DNA from: Leptodactylus fallax
Lineage: Eukaryota > Chordata > Amphibia > Anura > Leptodactylidae
Assembly (NCBI GenBank): GCA_947044405.1
Contig: CAMRHE010000011.1
Span: 7,112,501 to 7,176,500 of the forward strand
Reading direction: 5' to 3'
Length of the DNA: 64,000 nt
A program made the position numbers and the translations under genes. The stretch's first letter is position 1. Every line of letters starts with the position of its first letter. Shown one piece after another: positions 24,353 through 38,118 of the stretch. The notes beneath the pieces were generated by a model. It made no database searches, was not told the DNA's origin, and was given only the letters and a program-made list of their open reading frames with translations.

Positions 24353-25959
24353 TAAATCTGAAAAATCGCTGTTACAATTATAAACCTTCTAATGTCCAAA
24401 ATAAATTAAAGGACGATTAAAAGCTGATGCCAGTATAAAGCAAATATATGGATATATATGGTAGATAATATTTCTTAATGTATTTGGGTGGTATGACTAT
24501 CTGTCTAAAAATCAGAGCATTTCACATTTTGAAAATTGCGATTTTTTTTTTTTATTTCCTATTTTTTTTTAAAATAATTCCAAAATATTGATCAATGTTT
24601 ACCATTAACCCCTTCCCTAAATCCACCGTAATAGTACGGTGCTGCGGGGAAGGATTTCCTGCAAACCACCGTACTACTACAGCGGAAGCATGGTGCGCAC
24701 ACAGAAACTGTGTGCGCACCGTGCCTTGCGGGTGTCAGCCGTATGTAATAGCTAACACTGTCCTCTAACACCCCCGGTCAAAACATGACCGCGGCACCTC
24801 AGGGGTTTAATTATATATTGGGGTCCCGATCCGCCCCCCCCCCCCCCCGCGACATTTTCAGGGTGTGCCGCTGTTCCTGCATAGGCTGCATAGGCTGACA
24901 GCCTCCTATACACTGCAATACATGTGTATTGCAGCATATACCTATTGATCCAGCGATCAGAAGATCACTGCTTCAATCCCCTATGGGGACAAAAAAAAAT
25001 GTAAAAAAAAAGAAAAAAAAAAAATGTTTAAACATGTTAAAAAAAATAGCAAATGAATAAAGCCCCCAAAATCCCATATTCCCATATTAAATGTTTTATT
25101 ATGTAAAATAAAGAAAATAAAAAAACAATACATATTTGGTATCTCCACGTCCGTAAATACCCGAACAATAAAACTAAAACATTATTTAACCCGCATGCTG
25201 AATGACATTTAAAAAAAAAATGTAGAAAACTGCACAAAATAATGATTATTCACTATCTTTCCTCACAAAATGTTCAATAAAAACTGATCAAAAGGTCAGA
25301 TGAAAACCAAAATGGTATCAATAAAAAGCACAGGTCGTTCCGCAAAAATTACGCCCTCAAACAGCTCTCTCAACAGAAAAATAAAAATGTTATGCCTTTC
25401 AGAAGATGGCGATTCATTGATTTTTTTCCCTAAATGGAATTTTATTCTGCACAATTAGCAACACATAAAAAAACAACATAAATTAGGTATCTACATAATT
25501 GTACAGACCTCCAGAATAAAGGTAACATGTTTCTTATGCTGTACACTGCATGGCAAAAAAAAAATGTTAAAAGCAATTCCAGAATTGATGATTTCTTTTA
25601 TATCAGAAAGAGTTCATAAAATTTAGTCAATAAGTTATAGGCACCCCAAAATGGTGGCATTAAAACGTTCATACCACAAAAAACAAGCCCTCATATGGCC
25701 ACATTTCCAGAAAAAAAAAAGCTTGTACAATGTACAGAGCCGGTTTTAAACAAACTGTGGCCCTGGGCAAAATTAAAAGCGGGGCCCCAAATTCTGATAT
25801 ACCAACAACTCCATCATATTTCCAGTGGCAGCCCCTTTAATAACACCCCTTTTCTGCCCCCAAAACAGTAACAACCACCCCCCTTATGCCCACACACAAT
25901 TCAAATACCCACCTTTGTACCGCCTAATAGATTTTTGCACCCCCTCATCTGTTACTATA

Positions 25960-26261
25960 GCGCCTCCTTATAAATAATAGTCCTTGCTTATAAACATTCC
26001 CCCATATCAGTAATAGTTCCCGCTTATCAGTAATAGCCCCCCTCATAAATAATACTGCTCCCTTATAAATAGTCCCCCTTATTATCAATAGCCCTCTCAT
26101 AAGTAATAGTTCACCTTATAAATAATCACACTCTTATAAATAATAGCCCCCTTATAAATAATAGCCTCTTTAACAATACCCTCCTAATAAAGTTTCCCTC
26201 TTATAAATAAAAGCGACCACATTAAAATAGCCACCTCCGAATATATACATATCTTCTATCT

Positions 26262-26304
<43 letters not shown>

Positions 26305-26774
26305 GTCTATCTATCTGTCTATCAATCTAAAATGTCCGCCATTATTATAGGACATAGGCCTATTATAAATAGTTCTTCCCTTATAAATAATAGCCCGCCT
26401 TATATGTTTCCCCCTTAGAAAAGTCCCCCTTATATATAATAATCTCCTCTTATAATACCTCCCTTATACATAATAGCCCCCTTATATATAACAGTCTCTC
26501 CCTTATAACAATACACCTTATATATACTAATTCCTCTCCTATAATCGCCTCCTTATATATACTGCTTCTTCTCCTATAATAGCCTCCTTATATATAATAC
26601 TTCCACCCCATACATAATAGCCTCCTTATAACAGCCAACCTTATATATAATAGTTCCCCCTTATAATAGCCCCCTTATATAAAATAGTTCCTCTCCTATA
26701 ACAGTCCCCCTTATAATAGCCTCCCTTATATTTATAACAACCCCCCTTATATAAAATAGACCCCCCCCTATATA
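25960..26774. repeat. Degenerate 'CCCCTTATAAATAATAG' minisatellite, left part
   Basis: Irregular repeats of about 18-22 bp made of 'cccccttataaataatag' and variants. The array continues after the nested Tc1 (28385-28990). The homologous array in the related element is at 61120-61575. Confidence 0.85.
26253..26327 (+). repeat. (CTAT)n microsatellite
   Basis: Roughly 18 tetranucleotide repeats with a few CTGT variants toward the right end. Confidence 0.95.
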
Positions 26775-28384
<1,610 letters not shown>

Positions 28385-28990
28385 CATAATATGTCATGTC
28401 TTATAATAACCCCCTTACATATAACAATCTCCCTATTATAATAGCCCCCTTATAAATATTAGTTTCCCCTTATTTATAATAGTTTCAACTTTATAATAGC
28501 CTCACTTATTTGTAATAGTTCTCTCCTTTTAAGGGGGCTATTTTAAAGGGGTTACAATTATACTATTATTTATAATGGGGGCTATTATAAGGGGGGTAAA
28601 ATTATACTATTATTTTTAATGGGGGCTATTATAAAGGGGGTACAATTATACTATTATTTATAATGGGAGCTATTATAAGGGGGGTAAAATTATACTATTA
28701 TTTATAATGGCGGCTATTATAAGGGGGAACTATTATTTATTAAGGTGCTGTTATAAGGGAGGAACTATAATATATAAGGGGACTAATATAAGGGGGGAAC
28801 AATTATATACAAAAGCTCCCCCTTATATATAATATGTAATCTCTTGTAATAACCCCCTTATATATAACAGTTCCACCTTATAAATAATACTTCACCCTTA
28901 CAATAGCCCACCTTATATTTAATAGTTCCCTCACTATGAATATTAGCCCCCCCTATAAATAATAGTTTGCCCCCTTATCACATCCCTTTC
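28385..28990. repeat. 'CCCCTTATAAATAATAG' minisatellite, right part, with strand flip
   Basis: The repeat runs in the C-rich orientation to about 28520, then flips to the G-rich orientation (about 28525-28800) and flips back. Within the flipped part a ~44-bp unit ('gggggctattataagg' plus 'aaaattatactattatt') repeats about 3.5 times. The flip could allow long fold-back pairing. Confidence 0.8.
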
Positions 28991-29324
28991 CCTTACCAGA
29001 AAACAATAAATCTTTTACTCACCTTACCATGTTCCCACGATGAGCGGAGCTGCTGAAGTTTCCCGCTGTAGTAGTGGCACAGGAAGCCACGATGTCCCGT
29101 TCATTTCTATAGGTCCTCTATGGCAGAGCAGGGACTTTTGAGCTTCCTTCTCTATCATAGAATTAAACAGTATTGGCGTGCACAGCACAGCATGCTGATA
29201 CAGCTGTGGAGCTCCAGGGATTCGGAGCATCAGGCTAAAAGCCTGATGCTCTGGATCTCGGGGGCCCCCTTGGGGACGGGATCCTTGGCAATTGACCAGT
29301 TTGCCCCCCCTAATGCCGGCCCTG

Positions 29325-32300
29325 ATAATGACAATGTGAAGACAAAACCCCCAAAAATCACCAAATCATTAGGACACAACTGGCTGTGGCAAGAAGGAAA
29401 TGTATAATCTGTGAGAATGTATCAGAGGACACCCCATATTTAGAGCTTATGAGGGAGAATACACCAGTGTGATCCCCCAGAAAATACCATGGGACTTGGT
29501 GTTCCCAATGTACTCCGCACAACTTACATATTCACTTCTGGGAAACTAATGCTCACTACACACCTTGATAAATTATTTGAGGGGCGCAATTTTCAAAATG
29601 GGGTCACTTTCTGGTGGATTCCAATTTACTGCCACCTCAGGGACTCTGCAAACATGACATAGTGTCCAAAAACCAAACCATCTAAATCTGCGCTCTGAAA
29701 GCCGAACAGAGCTTCTTCCCTTCTGTGCCGTGCTGTGTGCCTCAACAGCAGTTTATGCCCACATATTTGACATTGTTGTTCCCGGGACACCCCACTTAAC
29801 TAATATATGTGGGTACAAACTGCTGTTTGGGCACGCAGCAGGGTGCAGAAAAGAAGCAGTGCTACTTGGGTTTTAGAACGGTTTTGTTTTTGGATGCCAT
29901 GCCACTTTTGCAGAATTCCTGAAATGCCAGTAAAGTGGAATCCCCTGATATGTGACCCCATTTTGGAATCTACACCCCTCAAAGAATTTATCCAGGGGTA
30001 CAGTGAACCTTTTTGCCCCCCAAGTGTTGCATTAATTTAATCTCCAGAAATGAATACATCATTTCATTGCACAATATGTTGTGCCCAGCTTGTGTAAGAA
30101 ACAAATGCTCCAAAGGCTGTTGTACCAAGGATAACCCGCTTAACAGTTTTTGGAGTGTGTGTCTCTGCTGTCACAATCTGGGCACAACATGTTGGGCACT
30201 GAAATGGTGTATCTCTGGAAAAATTTAAATTTTAACTTTTCACTGCACGTTTACTTCTAGAAATTACAATAAGGCAATACTCGAGGGTTAAAAATGCTCG
30301 CTATGCCCCTTCATATATTCCTTGAGGGGAGTAGTTTCTAAAATAGGGAGTGCATTTTTTATTTTACCTCAGACTCTCTGCAATTGCTCGCCAATGCAAT
30401 GTAAATAACCAAATTAGGCCTCAAATAAGTACGCTGCTTCTTAATTTTTGAGCCTTGCCATATTTGTAGGTAAAAGATTAGGGCCACATTAGGGTGTTTC
30501 CAAAATCAGGAGACAGAGCATAATAACTGAAGAGCTGACGTTTCACAGTGCCGTGATATGGGCAGGACCTATTGGCCACTGAAATGGCCTATCTAGGAAA
30601 AAGTCAATTTTCATTTTGCACCATCTGCTGCATATTTATTTTTGGAAACCATCTTTCCAAAAATGTTTCATTTTCATTGCCGAATGTTAATAAATCTACG
30701 AAACAGCTGTTGGATCAAAATGTTCATTATAACCCTTGGTAAATTCCTTCAGGGGTGTAGTTTACAAAATAGGGTCATGTTTTGGGATTTCCATTGTATT
30801 GGTACTTTAGTGGCTCTGCAAATGAGACATGGCACCTGAAAACTATTCCAGCAAAATTTGCTCTCTAAAAGCCAAATGGCGCTCTTTCCGTTCCAAGCTC
30901 TGCCATGTACCCATACAACAGTTTATGATAACATATGGGGTTCAGAAGAAATTGTGTAACAAACTGTGGGGTGCTTTTTTCTCCTTTAATCTTTTGTGAA
31001 AATTATAAATTTGGGTCTAATACATTTTATTAGAAAAAAAGTAATTTTTAATTTTCACATCCTATTGGTAGCAAATTTGGTGTAACAGCTGTGGGCTCAA
31101 AATGCTCACTATACTCCTCGATAAATTCCTTGAGGGGTCTAGTTTCCAAAATGAGGTCATTTATTGGGACTTTCCACTGCGCTGATACCTCAGGAGCTCT
31201 GCCAAAGTCACATGGTGCCTGAAACCAATTTCAGCAGAATCTGCCCTCTGAAAAGCTCAATGGTGCTCCTTCCCTGCTATTTGCCAATACAGAAATTTAT
31301 ATCCACATGTAGGTCATTTCTTTAGTTGGGATAAATTGCTTAACAAATTGTGGGGTGCATTTCTCTTTTAACCCCTTGTAAAAATGAAACATTTTGGGTT
31401 AAAGCTACATTTTATAGATAAGAATGTAATTTTCCATTTTTATAGCCTATTTCTGTGAAGTGCTCACTACACCCCTTGATAAATTCCTTGAGGGGTCTAG
31501 TTTACAAAATAGGATCACTTTTAGGGGGTTTCCACTGTTTTGACATCTCAGGGACCCTGCAAATGGGACATAGTACCTGAAAATTATTCCAGGAAAATCT
31601 GTCCTTTCTGTTCCAAGCCCCGCCATGTGCCCATACATCGGTTTACCAGCACATATGGGGTATTGCCATGTTCAGGAGAAAAATGTTAGTTGGTTGTTCT
31701 CCTTTAACCCTTTGTGAAGATGAGAAATTTGAGGCTAAAGCGACATTTGATCGGAAAAAAGGTAATTTTTCATTTTCGCGTCCCTATTGTAATAAATTCA
31801 TTAAAAAACCTGTAGGGTCAAAATACTCACTGTACCCCTTGATAAATTCCTTGAGGGATCTAGTTTCCAAAATGGGGTCACTTTCTAGAGGTTTCCACTG
31901 TTTTGGCACCTCAAAGGCTCTGTAAATGTGACATGGTGCCTGAAACTGATCAAAGCAAAATCTGCCCTCCAGAAGTTCATTGGCGCTCCTTCCTTTCTGC
32001 GCCTCGCCGTGTGCCCATATATCAATTTACAGCCACATGTGGTGTATTTCGGTAGTCGAGAGAACTTGCATAACAAATTGTGGGATGCATTTTCTCCTTT
32101 AACCCCTTGTGAATGTGTAAATACTAGGGCTAAATTAACATATTAGTAAAAGAAAATTAAACGTGTAAATTTTACCTCCATTTTGTCTTAATTTCAGTTA
32201 AACGCTTATAGGGTTGAAATACTTTGTATGTGCTGTTGTGCCTTATCTTAGGGGTGCAGTTTTGAAAATGGGATGATTTATGGGGGTTTCTAAAACAGGG
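29325..32300 (+). repeat. Frog 'GGGTGTAGTTT' array (main copy)
   Basis: Degenerate units of about 360-430 bp. The landmark 'ttgaggggtgtagtttccaaaat' and variants occurs near 29571, 30314, 30743, 31118, 31480, 31841 and 32245. Each unit also has 'tgcctgaaa..attccagcaaaatctgc', 'gctccttccctt' and 'cctttaacccttgtgaaaatg' landmarks. No protein is encoded in any frame I can credit. Confidence 0.85.
29568..29999. repeat. Inverted unit inside the frog array
   Basis: A forward unit (29568-29775) is followed by the same unit inverted (about 29795-29999, with 'tgaccccattttggaatctacacccc' spanning 29961-29986). Arms of about 205 bp, clearly diverged, with a short centre near 29785. Confidence 0.8.
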
Positions 32301-32587
32301 GGCTTTCAAAACCCCTTCATAGCTGGATTAGTCCCTTGAAAAATGGGTTTTGTAAATGTTCTTGACAATTTTGAATATTGTTGTTTGACTTGTAAGCCTT
32401 ATAATGTCTGTAAAAAATAAAAGGGTGATTAAAGTTTGATGTCAACATAAAGCAGAGATATGATACATTAGATTTATGATGTAATTTGGGTGGTATGACT
32501 ATCTGTATGCAATGCACATCATTTCAAACTTTGAAAAATCGAGCTCTGTCAGGAAGTCAAAAACTGGCTTTGGCGGGAAGGGGTTAA

Positions 32588-33079
32588 CATGAAGTAGAAT
32601 GTGTCATGAAAAAAATAATCTCAAAAACACTTGTGTAAGTTAAAGTGTCTTAAAGGTATCGCCATATAAAGTGACACATCAGTTTTGAACAATGAGGCAG
32701 TGTCGATAAGGGGTTAAAATAAAGGGATTCATTTGTTCTAAGCAAGCTAGATAGAATGTCAATGCTAGTACAAATAAAGGATAGATTCGCCCACCCAGAC
32801 TGCAAACTAAGCAAGAGATAGAAATAGGGTAAACAATCAAGTAAAAGGGACCTATTTGTTTAAGCCAGGTAAGGTATTTGCCAATGTTGGTTACAAAAAG
32901 AAATAGGGTCCCCTGCACCTAGACTATAAGCTGAGCCATAAAACATAAATACAGGCTAAAGTATAAGATGAAGACAAACATGCAGTAAAAACTGCAGTTC
33001 CCAGTACACTGATGGTAGACAATGGTATTAGGTAGAATAAGCGCTCAGTCCCTAGTCTGAGCAGGCAGAAAAATAGCTA
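32588..33079. other. No feature recognised
   Basis: A/T-rich sequence after the right end of the TTAA element. A short open frame at 32679-32918 (minus) shows no family signature. Confidence 0.5.
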
Positions 33080-33621
33080 GCGGGGTGGGGGGGCAGAGGG
33101 GACAGCTGCCCCGGGCCCACTGACTCTGTGGGGTCCACCTCGGGGCCGCAATTAATGCATGCCGATTTAGTTAAAACCCATCCTGCAACTAACTGTCTTG
33201 TAAACTGCAAGCAAACACAGGTCTTCAGTTTACAGGACACCGAGACCACAGACAGAACACGTCTGCTCTCGGCACAGGTGGGCGCGATGACGTCATAGCA
33301 TCGTGCCTCCTGCGCCAAAACGCAGACATCCTATGTGTGGATCCTGAGCATAGAACACGGGTCATGAAGAAGAGGCGGCAGCTCCATTCACCAAGGGATC
33401 GCAGGCAGGTGAGTATAACTTTTTTTTTTTTGTAGCACAGCTGTGGGTAATTTAATAGTATAAGGGGTCATTAGGATAGGGAATTATAACTATTAGGGAG
33501 GATTTATTAGGGAGCATTATGACGATGGGGGTCATTTATATAAGGAGACATTGTGAACATAAGGGGGGGTCATTTATATAAAGGCTATTAGGGGGCATTA
33601 TGAATACAAGGAGTAAGGTTC
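33080..33621 (+). mobile_element. hAT-like fragment with CRE motif and splice donor
   Basis: Starts with G-rich 'ggggtgggggggcagagg' followed by 'cagctgccccgggccc', in the style of hAT repeat ends. It contains TGACGTCA (33288-33295) and, downstream, GGCAG|GTGAGTATAA (about 33414-33425). After the donor there is a T-run and a weak 'ggggtcatttatataagg' minisatellite (33480-33600). The right part is overwritten by MITEs, so the element is incomplete. Confidence 0.5.
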
Positions 33622-33871
33622 CCTCTGCGGACTTTCTGCTTCCATTATATCTATAGGCAAACCGCCAGCGTTTCCGTAGGTATAATTGACATGCTGTGAT
33701 TTCCAAAACCGCAACAGTTTTGGAAATCGCAGCATGTCCACTGCGCATATTTTTCGGCAATGTCTGGATGAGATTCGCTAAAAGTGTACTGGAGCTGTAA
33801 AGCACTTCGTTTTTTCTGCGGCATTTACACAACGCCAAAACCACGGTGTTTACGCCACGTGGGGCCTTAGC
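33622..33871. mobile_element. GGCTAAGGCCCC-type MITE, partial
   Basis: Ends 'gccacgtggggccttagc' at 33871, the inverse of the 'ggctaaggccccac' start seen at 45669. The core has the mirrored pair 'catgctgtgatttccaaaacc' and 'ttttggaaatcgcagcatg'. The left end is missing. Confidence 0.7.
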
Positions 33872-33872
33872 T

Positions 33873-34378
33873 TTAAAGAGGTATTCCCATGAACAAAATC
33901 ATATCTATATTTGTAGATAATTAAAAGTTAAGCATTTTTGCAAATATAAGTAGCTAAAAATTCTGCAGAGTTTTAAAGATTTTCTCTAACTTTCTTACTG
34001 GTGAGAGTCTGTTGTCTTGATTGGTTGCCAATGGATACTACCACAAATGCAGAAACTTTCTGTGGTCTGGGTCTTGTCAGGAACCCAGCCATGATTTTCT
34101 TTTTGTAACTGGGTTATCAGGAAGAGACACTTCATGTATCAGAAGATATCCAGGCCACAATAAGGCAATCGTGGCTGATTTTCTGACTTTAGAAAGGTCC
34201 TGCATTCATGGTTGTATCCACTGGCAACCGATCAAGACAACAACTTGTGACCACAGGATATTTAGAGAAAATCTTTAAAACTGTGCAAAATGTTTAATTA
34301 CTTGTATTTGCAAAAATGTTTAACTGTTAATTATCTACAAATTGAAAAATAGTTATGTTCGTGGGAATACCCCTTTAA
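33873..34378. mobile_element. Palindromic MITE (TTAAAGAGGTATTCCC ends)
   Basis: Left end 'ttaaagaggtattcccatga' and right end 'tcgtgggaatacccctttaa' are inverted repeats that continue inward ('atttgtagataattaaaagt' versus 'aactgttaattatctacaaat'). TTA at the edges suggests a 3-bp target. It is non-coding. Confidence 0.75.
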
Positions 34379-34795
34379 GGAGTTTCCCAGCTCATTTTTA
34401 TTGATGATCTATCCTCAGAATAGATATATATTATATAATTGGTGGTAGCAGCAGGATGGGTGTGCAGGTGAGGGCAATGTAGGTCAGGTGCCTGGAAAAG
34501 TAAGGAGCCAAAGATGTCTGTGATGCAAATGTTACAGAAAGTGAAAGAAGTGGCCATGGCGGTCCAGCTGGAAGAGAAATGGAATGGAAATGTGAAGGAT
34601 TAGTCAGAGATGTCTCCTGTAAGTCACTAAATGTTACTGCATTGTATTCACCTAAATCGTCTGCAGAGCCGCTATCTCCACTATACGGTCACCATATAGT
34701 GATAATATCGGTATACCTAAGTTGGGGGCTCACTTGGACATGTTCGCCCCTCCTGTGATGAACCCCTAGCTACATCTCTGGGAGCAGGATATATA

Positions 34796-35166
34796 CAGTG
34801 GGGAAAAAAAGTTTTTAGTCAGCCACCAATTGTGCAAGTTCTCCCACTTAAAAAGATGAGAGAGGCCTGTAATTGACATCATAGGTAGACCTCAACGATG
34901 AGAGACAAAATGAGAATATCCCAAGAAGTTACAAGTTTGTGAGAGCCAGAAATCTTGCTTGTTTATAGGTGACCAAATACTTATTTTCCCCCATAATTTG
35001 CAAATAAATTCTTTAAAGATCAGACAATGAGATTTCCTGGATTTGTTTTCTCATTTTGTCTCTCATATTTGAGGTCTACCTATGATGTCAATTACAGGCC
35101 TCTCATCTATTTAAGTGGGAGAACTTGCACAATTGGTGGCTGACTAAATACTTTTTTTCCCCACTG
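34796..35166. mobile_element. Deletion derivative of the Tc1 at 26775 (MITE)
   Basis: Both ends match that Tc1 (cagtggggaaaa / ttttccccactg), with TA on both sides (34794-34795 and 35167-35168). Only about 371 bp remain: the two terminal regions joined with the transposase gene removed. It was probably moved by a transposase of the same family acting in trans. Confidence 0.9.
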
Positions 35167-35168
35167 TA

Positions 35169-35815
35169 TATATGAATAAATAGGACAGGCCACACCCTTG
35201 TGACTGCCCCCAGCCACAACACGGTACCACCTGGTTAGTCACGCCCATATGCATCACTGACGCCTTCACCAGAGCTCATCACAAAGAGAGATGGACTTGC
35301 TCTGGATCTGGGATTCTGAATTGTCACCAAACAGATAAATGTACTAATAATAAATGCACTGCTACAGAAACCAACACAAAGTCCACTAAAACTTACAAAG
35401 TGTTGTGAAGACCAGAGAAATCTTACCAGCAGGGTCAAAAAAACAGGAGAGGACGTGATAAGCAGAAACAGAAGACAAAAGCAAAATCTGGAAAATAGGC
35501 AAAGGGTCACAAATCCAACCGGGAATGTCAAAGCAGGATCGGGGAAACAAAAAGGGAATCCAAGGAGCAAGCCAGAGGTCAGTAATTAAACAGGTATTCA
35601 CAGACAGTTGAAGAGACAAACTAGTAAGCAAACTAAATTAGTCGACACCTGTATTAAAAAGGAGTGGTCTTATATAGGCCTCTTCAGCTGCTAATTGGTC
35701 AAGACATGGAAGTATGCAACACAAAAGCTTCACCAAGTTGTCATGGCAACCTTGAAGAAGCAGCAGCTGAAGAGACCCTCCTGACACATAGCACATCCAT
35801 AGTATCCCTTACATA
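35169..35815. other. Unassigned; possible decayed retroelement sequence
   Basis: Non-coding apart from short frames. On the minus strand a TATATAAG-like motif near 35670 sits in an LTR-like setting, but I find no matching ends or duplication. The nature is undecided. Confidence 0.3.
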
Positions 35816-36788
35816 TGTAAGAGACAGCCAATGTTGTCCTAAGCTTTATTTGTCTGTATAAACTGTTAATGTTGAATGTATTTCTGTGATTCTGTTCCTT
35901 TAAGACAGCAGCCATTGTAATTGTGACATGATGCTGGAGTGACTTCCCCCCCCCTTTTATGTCAGCTTGCCTATTCTGCAGACAGAATGTGAGCAGAGAA
36001 GCAGGAAGTGACGAGACAGAGAGCAGCAGCCATCTTAGCAAGTGTTGTATTGAACTGGTGTGGAGATTTTTCTGTACAGCTAAGCTGTATCTTGGTCCAG
36101 AGACAAACAGAGTGTAAAGAGACAACAGGACTAGTGAGTCCACGTGAAAGGAACTGTGCTCAGTGGCTGATCAGTGAGACTGACATTGTGACTGTGTATA
36201 TGGATACCACAGATAGAGACTCGCAGTGCTGTTGATGTACTGGACAGCACCTGCTAAACCCCGGCTTACATCCCAGCTCAGTGTATGGATTCGGCAGGAC
36301 TGTCAGTGTGCTGAGTGGAATCTGCTGTTGGATTACATTGCATTCATTGGGTTTCCCTGTTAAAGAGGACTTCATTTCTCCCAAGATCCTGATAACCGTG
36401 AGGAGAGGACGTTTCGCTATAAAAGAAAGGAACGACTTTGGGCCCCACCGCGCGCTTCTACAGACTGTAAGCGGTCCACCTGGACCACTGGGGAAAAGGG
36501 GGTGAACCCAAATGTGATGTCAGGGTCAGTTAGGGATAGTTTTGAGTATATTGTTCATTCAGTGTCCATACTGCAGAATTGGACAGAGTAAAAGTAGAAA
36601 CCATTGCAGAATTTGCCTTGAAATTGTTCATGCTATATTGTATATTTTGCTTGTCTTTATCCCTGTCATTTTACCTTCAAATAGCCTTTATTAACTTATA
36701 GTAAATATATATTCTTTTCTTGAACTACCGCGTGTGCGTTCATTTCTGGTTGCGGAGACCAAACCACCTGCCTTGCTCTCGGTTCACA
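35816..36788 (+). mobile_element. Probable solo LTR of an unidentified retroelement
   Basis: Starts TGTAAGAGACAG and ends GGTTCACA (TG...CA), with 'cata' on both sides (35812-35815 and 36789-36792), which fits a 4-bp duplication. TATAAAAG at 36418-36425 is a plausible promoter and the stretch after it a plausible R/U5. The end ('ggttgcggagaccaaa') is in the style of an LTR. No gag or pol follows, so recombination between two LTRs is likely. The short duplication could be chance. Confidence 0.55.
36418..36425 (+). promoter_or_regulatory. TATA box of the probable LTR
   Basis: TATAAAAG in G/C-rich surroundings, about 370 bp before the LTR end, where a U3/R boundary would be expected. Confidence 0.45.
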
Positions 36789-36920
36789 CATACAAGGGAA
36801 GAGACAGTGTAAATGGTCTAAGATGGTCCACATCTATGTATGTGCTGATGCCTTGTGTTAAACTGTCTATTCTAGATACTATAGGGTAGCCTTTTAATGA
36901 AACAAGGTCTTTATGCACCT

Positions 36921-37157
36921 TTAGCTGACAGTGTCTTTTTGTGGTTTATTCAGTCTCATGAAAAGCCACTCTTTTTTGTTAATCAAGCCTTTTGACAAGA
37001 CATCATCCAAAAGAGACATACATTTTGCCTGGAACACATTGGTGGGATCAGAGTCTAAGACACGGTAAGAATCATGCTGTAACATAATATCGTGGCACAG
37101 TTTTGTTATAGTCAGGATGTTATAGTCGAGATCTACATTCTCCTTCCCCCTCTCCAT
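36921..37157 (-). pseudogene. Penelope-like reverse transcriptase N-terminal relic
   Basis: A 78-codon frame reads YRVLDSDPTNVFQAKCMSLL and then DDVLSKGLINKKEWLFMRLN. The pattern 'YxxLxxDPTxxFxxxLxxLLxxxxxxGLIxxKExxFL' precedes the reverse transcriptase core in Penelope-like elements, as I know them. The next expected block (the FYxLPKxHK region) is absent; the frame stops at 36921. This is a fragment only. Confidence 0.5.
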
Positions 37158-37744
37158 TTTTTGAATGACAGGACCAGGAAGCTATACTGAAATTTCACCT
37201 GGCCCTGTGTTCTCACATTGCTGCCAATATATTAGAACAGTGTGGGGCATAGTACATATACTGAAATAAATTAATATCTCAGCTACAGAGGTACATATTT
37301 TCATGAGGGAAAAGTTGTTATATTCAGGTGAGTCTGACCTATCTGTTTTGTTAGTTCAATATGCATCACACTGGTGACAGACTACCTTTAAAGGGGTTTT
37401 CTGGGCAAAAAATGTTTTTTTTTTAAAAAAAGGTCTGTCAGTGCTATTATTGAGTTAATAAATGCACCCATATACCTTTAGCAGTGTTTTGATTGATTTC
37501 TCGGTGTCTCTGGGAGCAACTGGTATCTTCTGCATTTGTTTACATAGTTCAGCTTCCTGCTATGTAACTTCCATGCTAGCTACCGCTCACCTCACTCCCC
37601 CCTTCCTCTCTCCCTCCCTCCCATACACCCCCTCCCTGTCAATAACTATCCCGCTCACAACTACTTACTCAGCTCAACCCCCAACCTCATTATATACTTA
37701 ACTATCTTCCTCTTGCGGGACGGCCCATCCTTCTTTTCTGATTG

Positions 37745-37881
37745 CCGTGCTATAGACCCAGCGCTGCTCTGTAGCTGACAATCCACCTCTACTGCATAGG
37801 TCTGTAATGCTGCTCCCATGCCTGTGCAGTAGAGGTGGATTATCGGCTGCACAGAGCAGCGCTGGGTCTATAGCACGCATG
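37745..37881. repeat. Long hairpin
   Basis: The arm 'gtgctatagacccagcgctg' continued by 'ctctgtagctgacaatccacc' is mirrored downstream (from about 37826 to 37881). Arms of about 55 bp with a loop of about 30 bp. Confidence 0.85.
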
Positions 37882-37972
37882 AAAACAGGGAGAAGCCATT
37901 CCGCAGGAAGAAGCCTGGAAGGAAGAAGATAGGTAAGTTTGATGGAGTGGATGGGGGGGGAGTAGTAGTGAC

Positions 37973-38118
37973 GTTCCGTTTCTGGAAACAGGGAAACAGA
38001 TTGTCACCGGATAACCAGCAAATATCCCTGGGGCGGTCATGTGATGTTCCGTTTCTGAAAACGGGGAAACAGATCGTCACCGGATAACCAGCAAATGTCC
38101 CTGGGGCGGTCATGTGAT
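37973..38118 (+). repeat. 73-bp tandem duplication
   Basis: Two copies beginning 'gttccgtttct' at 37973 and 38046 and ending 'ggggcggtcatgtgat'. They differ at a handful of positions. Confidence 0.9.

Larger units (their letters stand above)
17670..25603 (+). repeat. 7.94 kb tandem unit, copy 3
   Basis: Third copy, again joined through 'tta' (17667-17669). At 25604 the sequence leaves the unit and runs into the undisturbed remainder of the TTAA-flanked element ('cagaaagag...'). Copy 3 therefore holds the ancestral right boundary and copy 1 the ancestral left boundary. A private C at about 24724 lies where the others have T. Confidence 0.95.

Noticed and set aside
35235..36505. Several 65-137 codon frames
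   Set aside because: They lie in the unassigned repeat and the probable LTR, with no recognisable domains.
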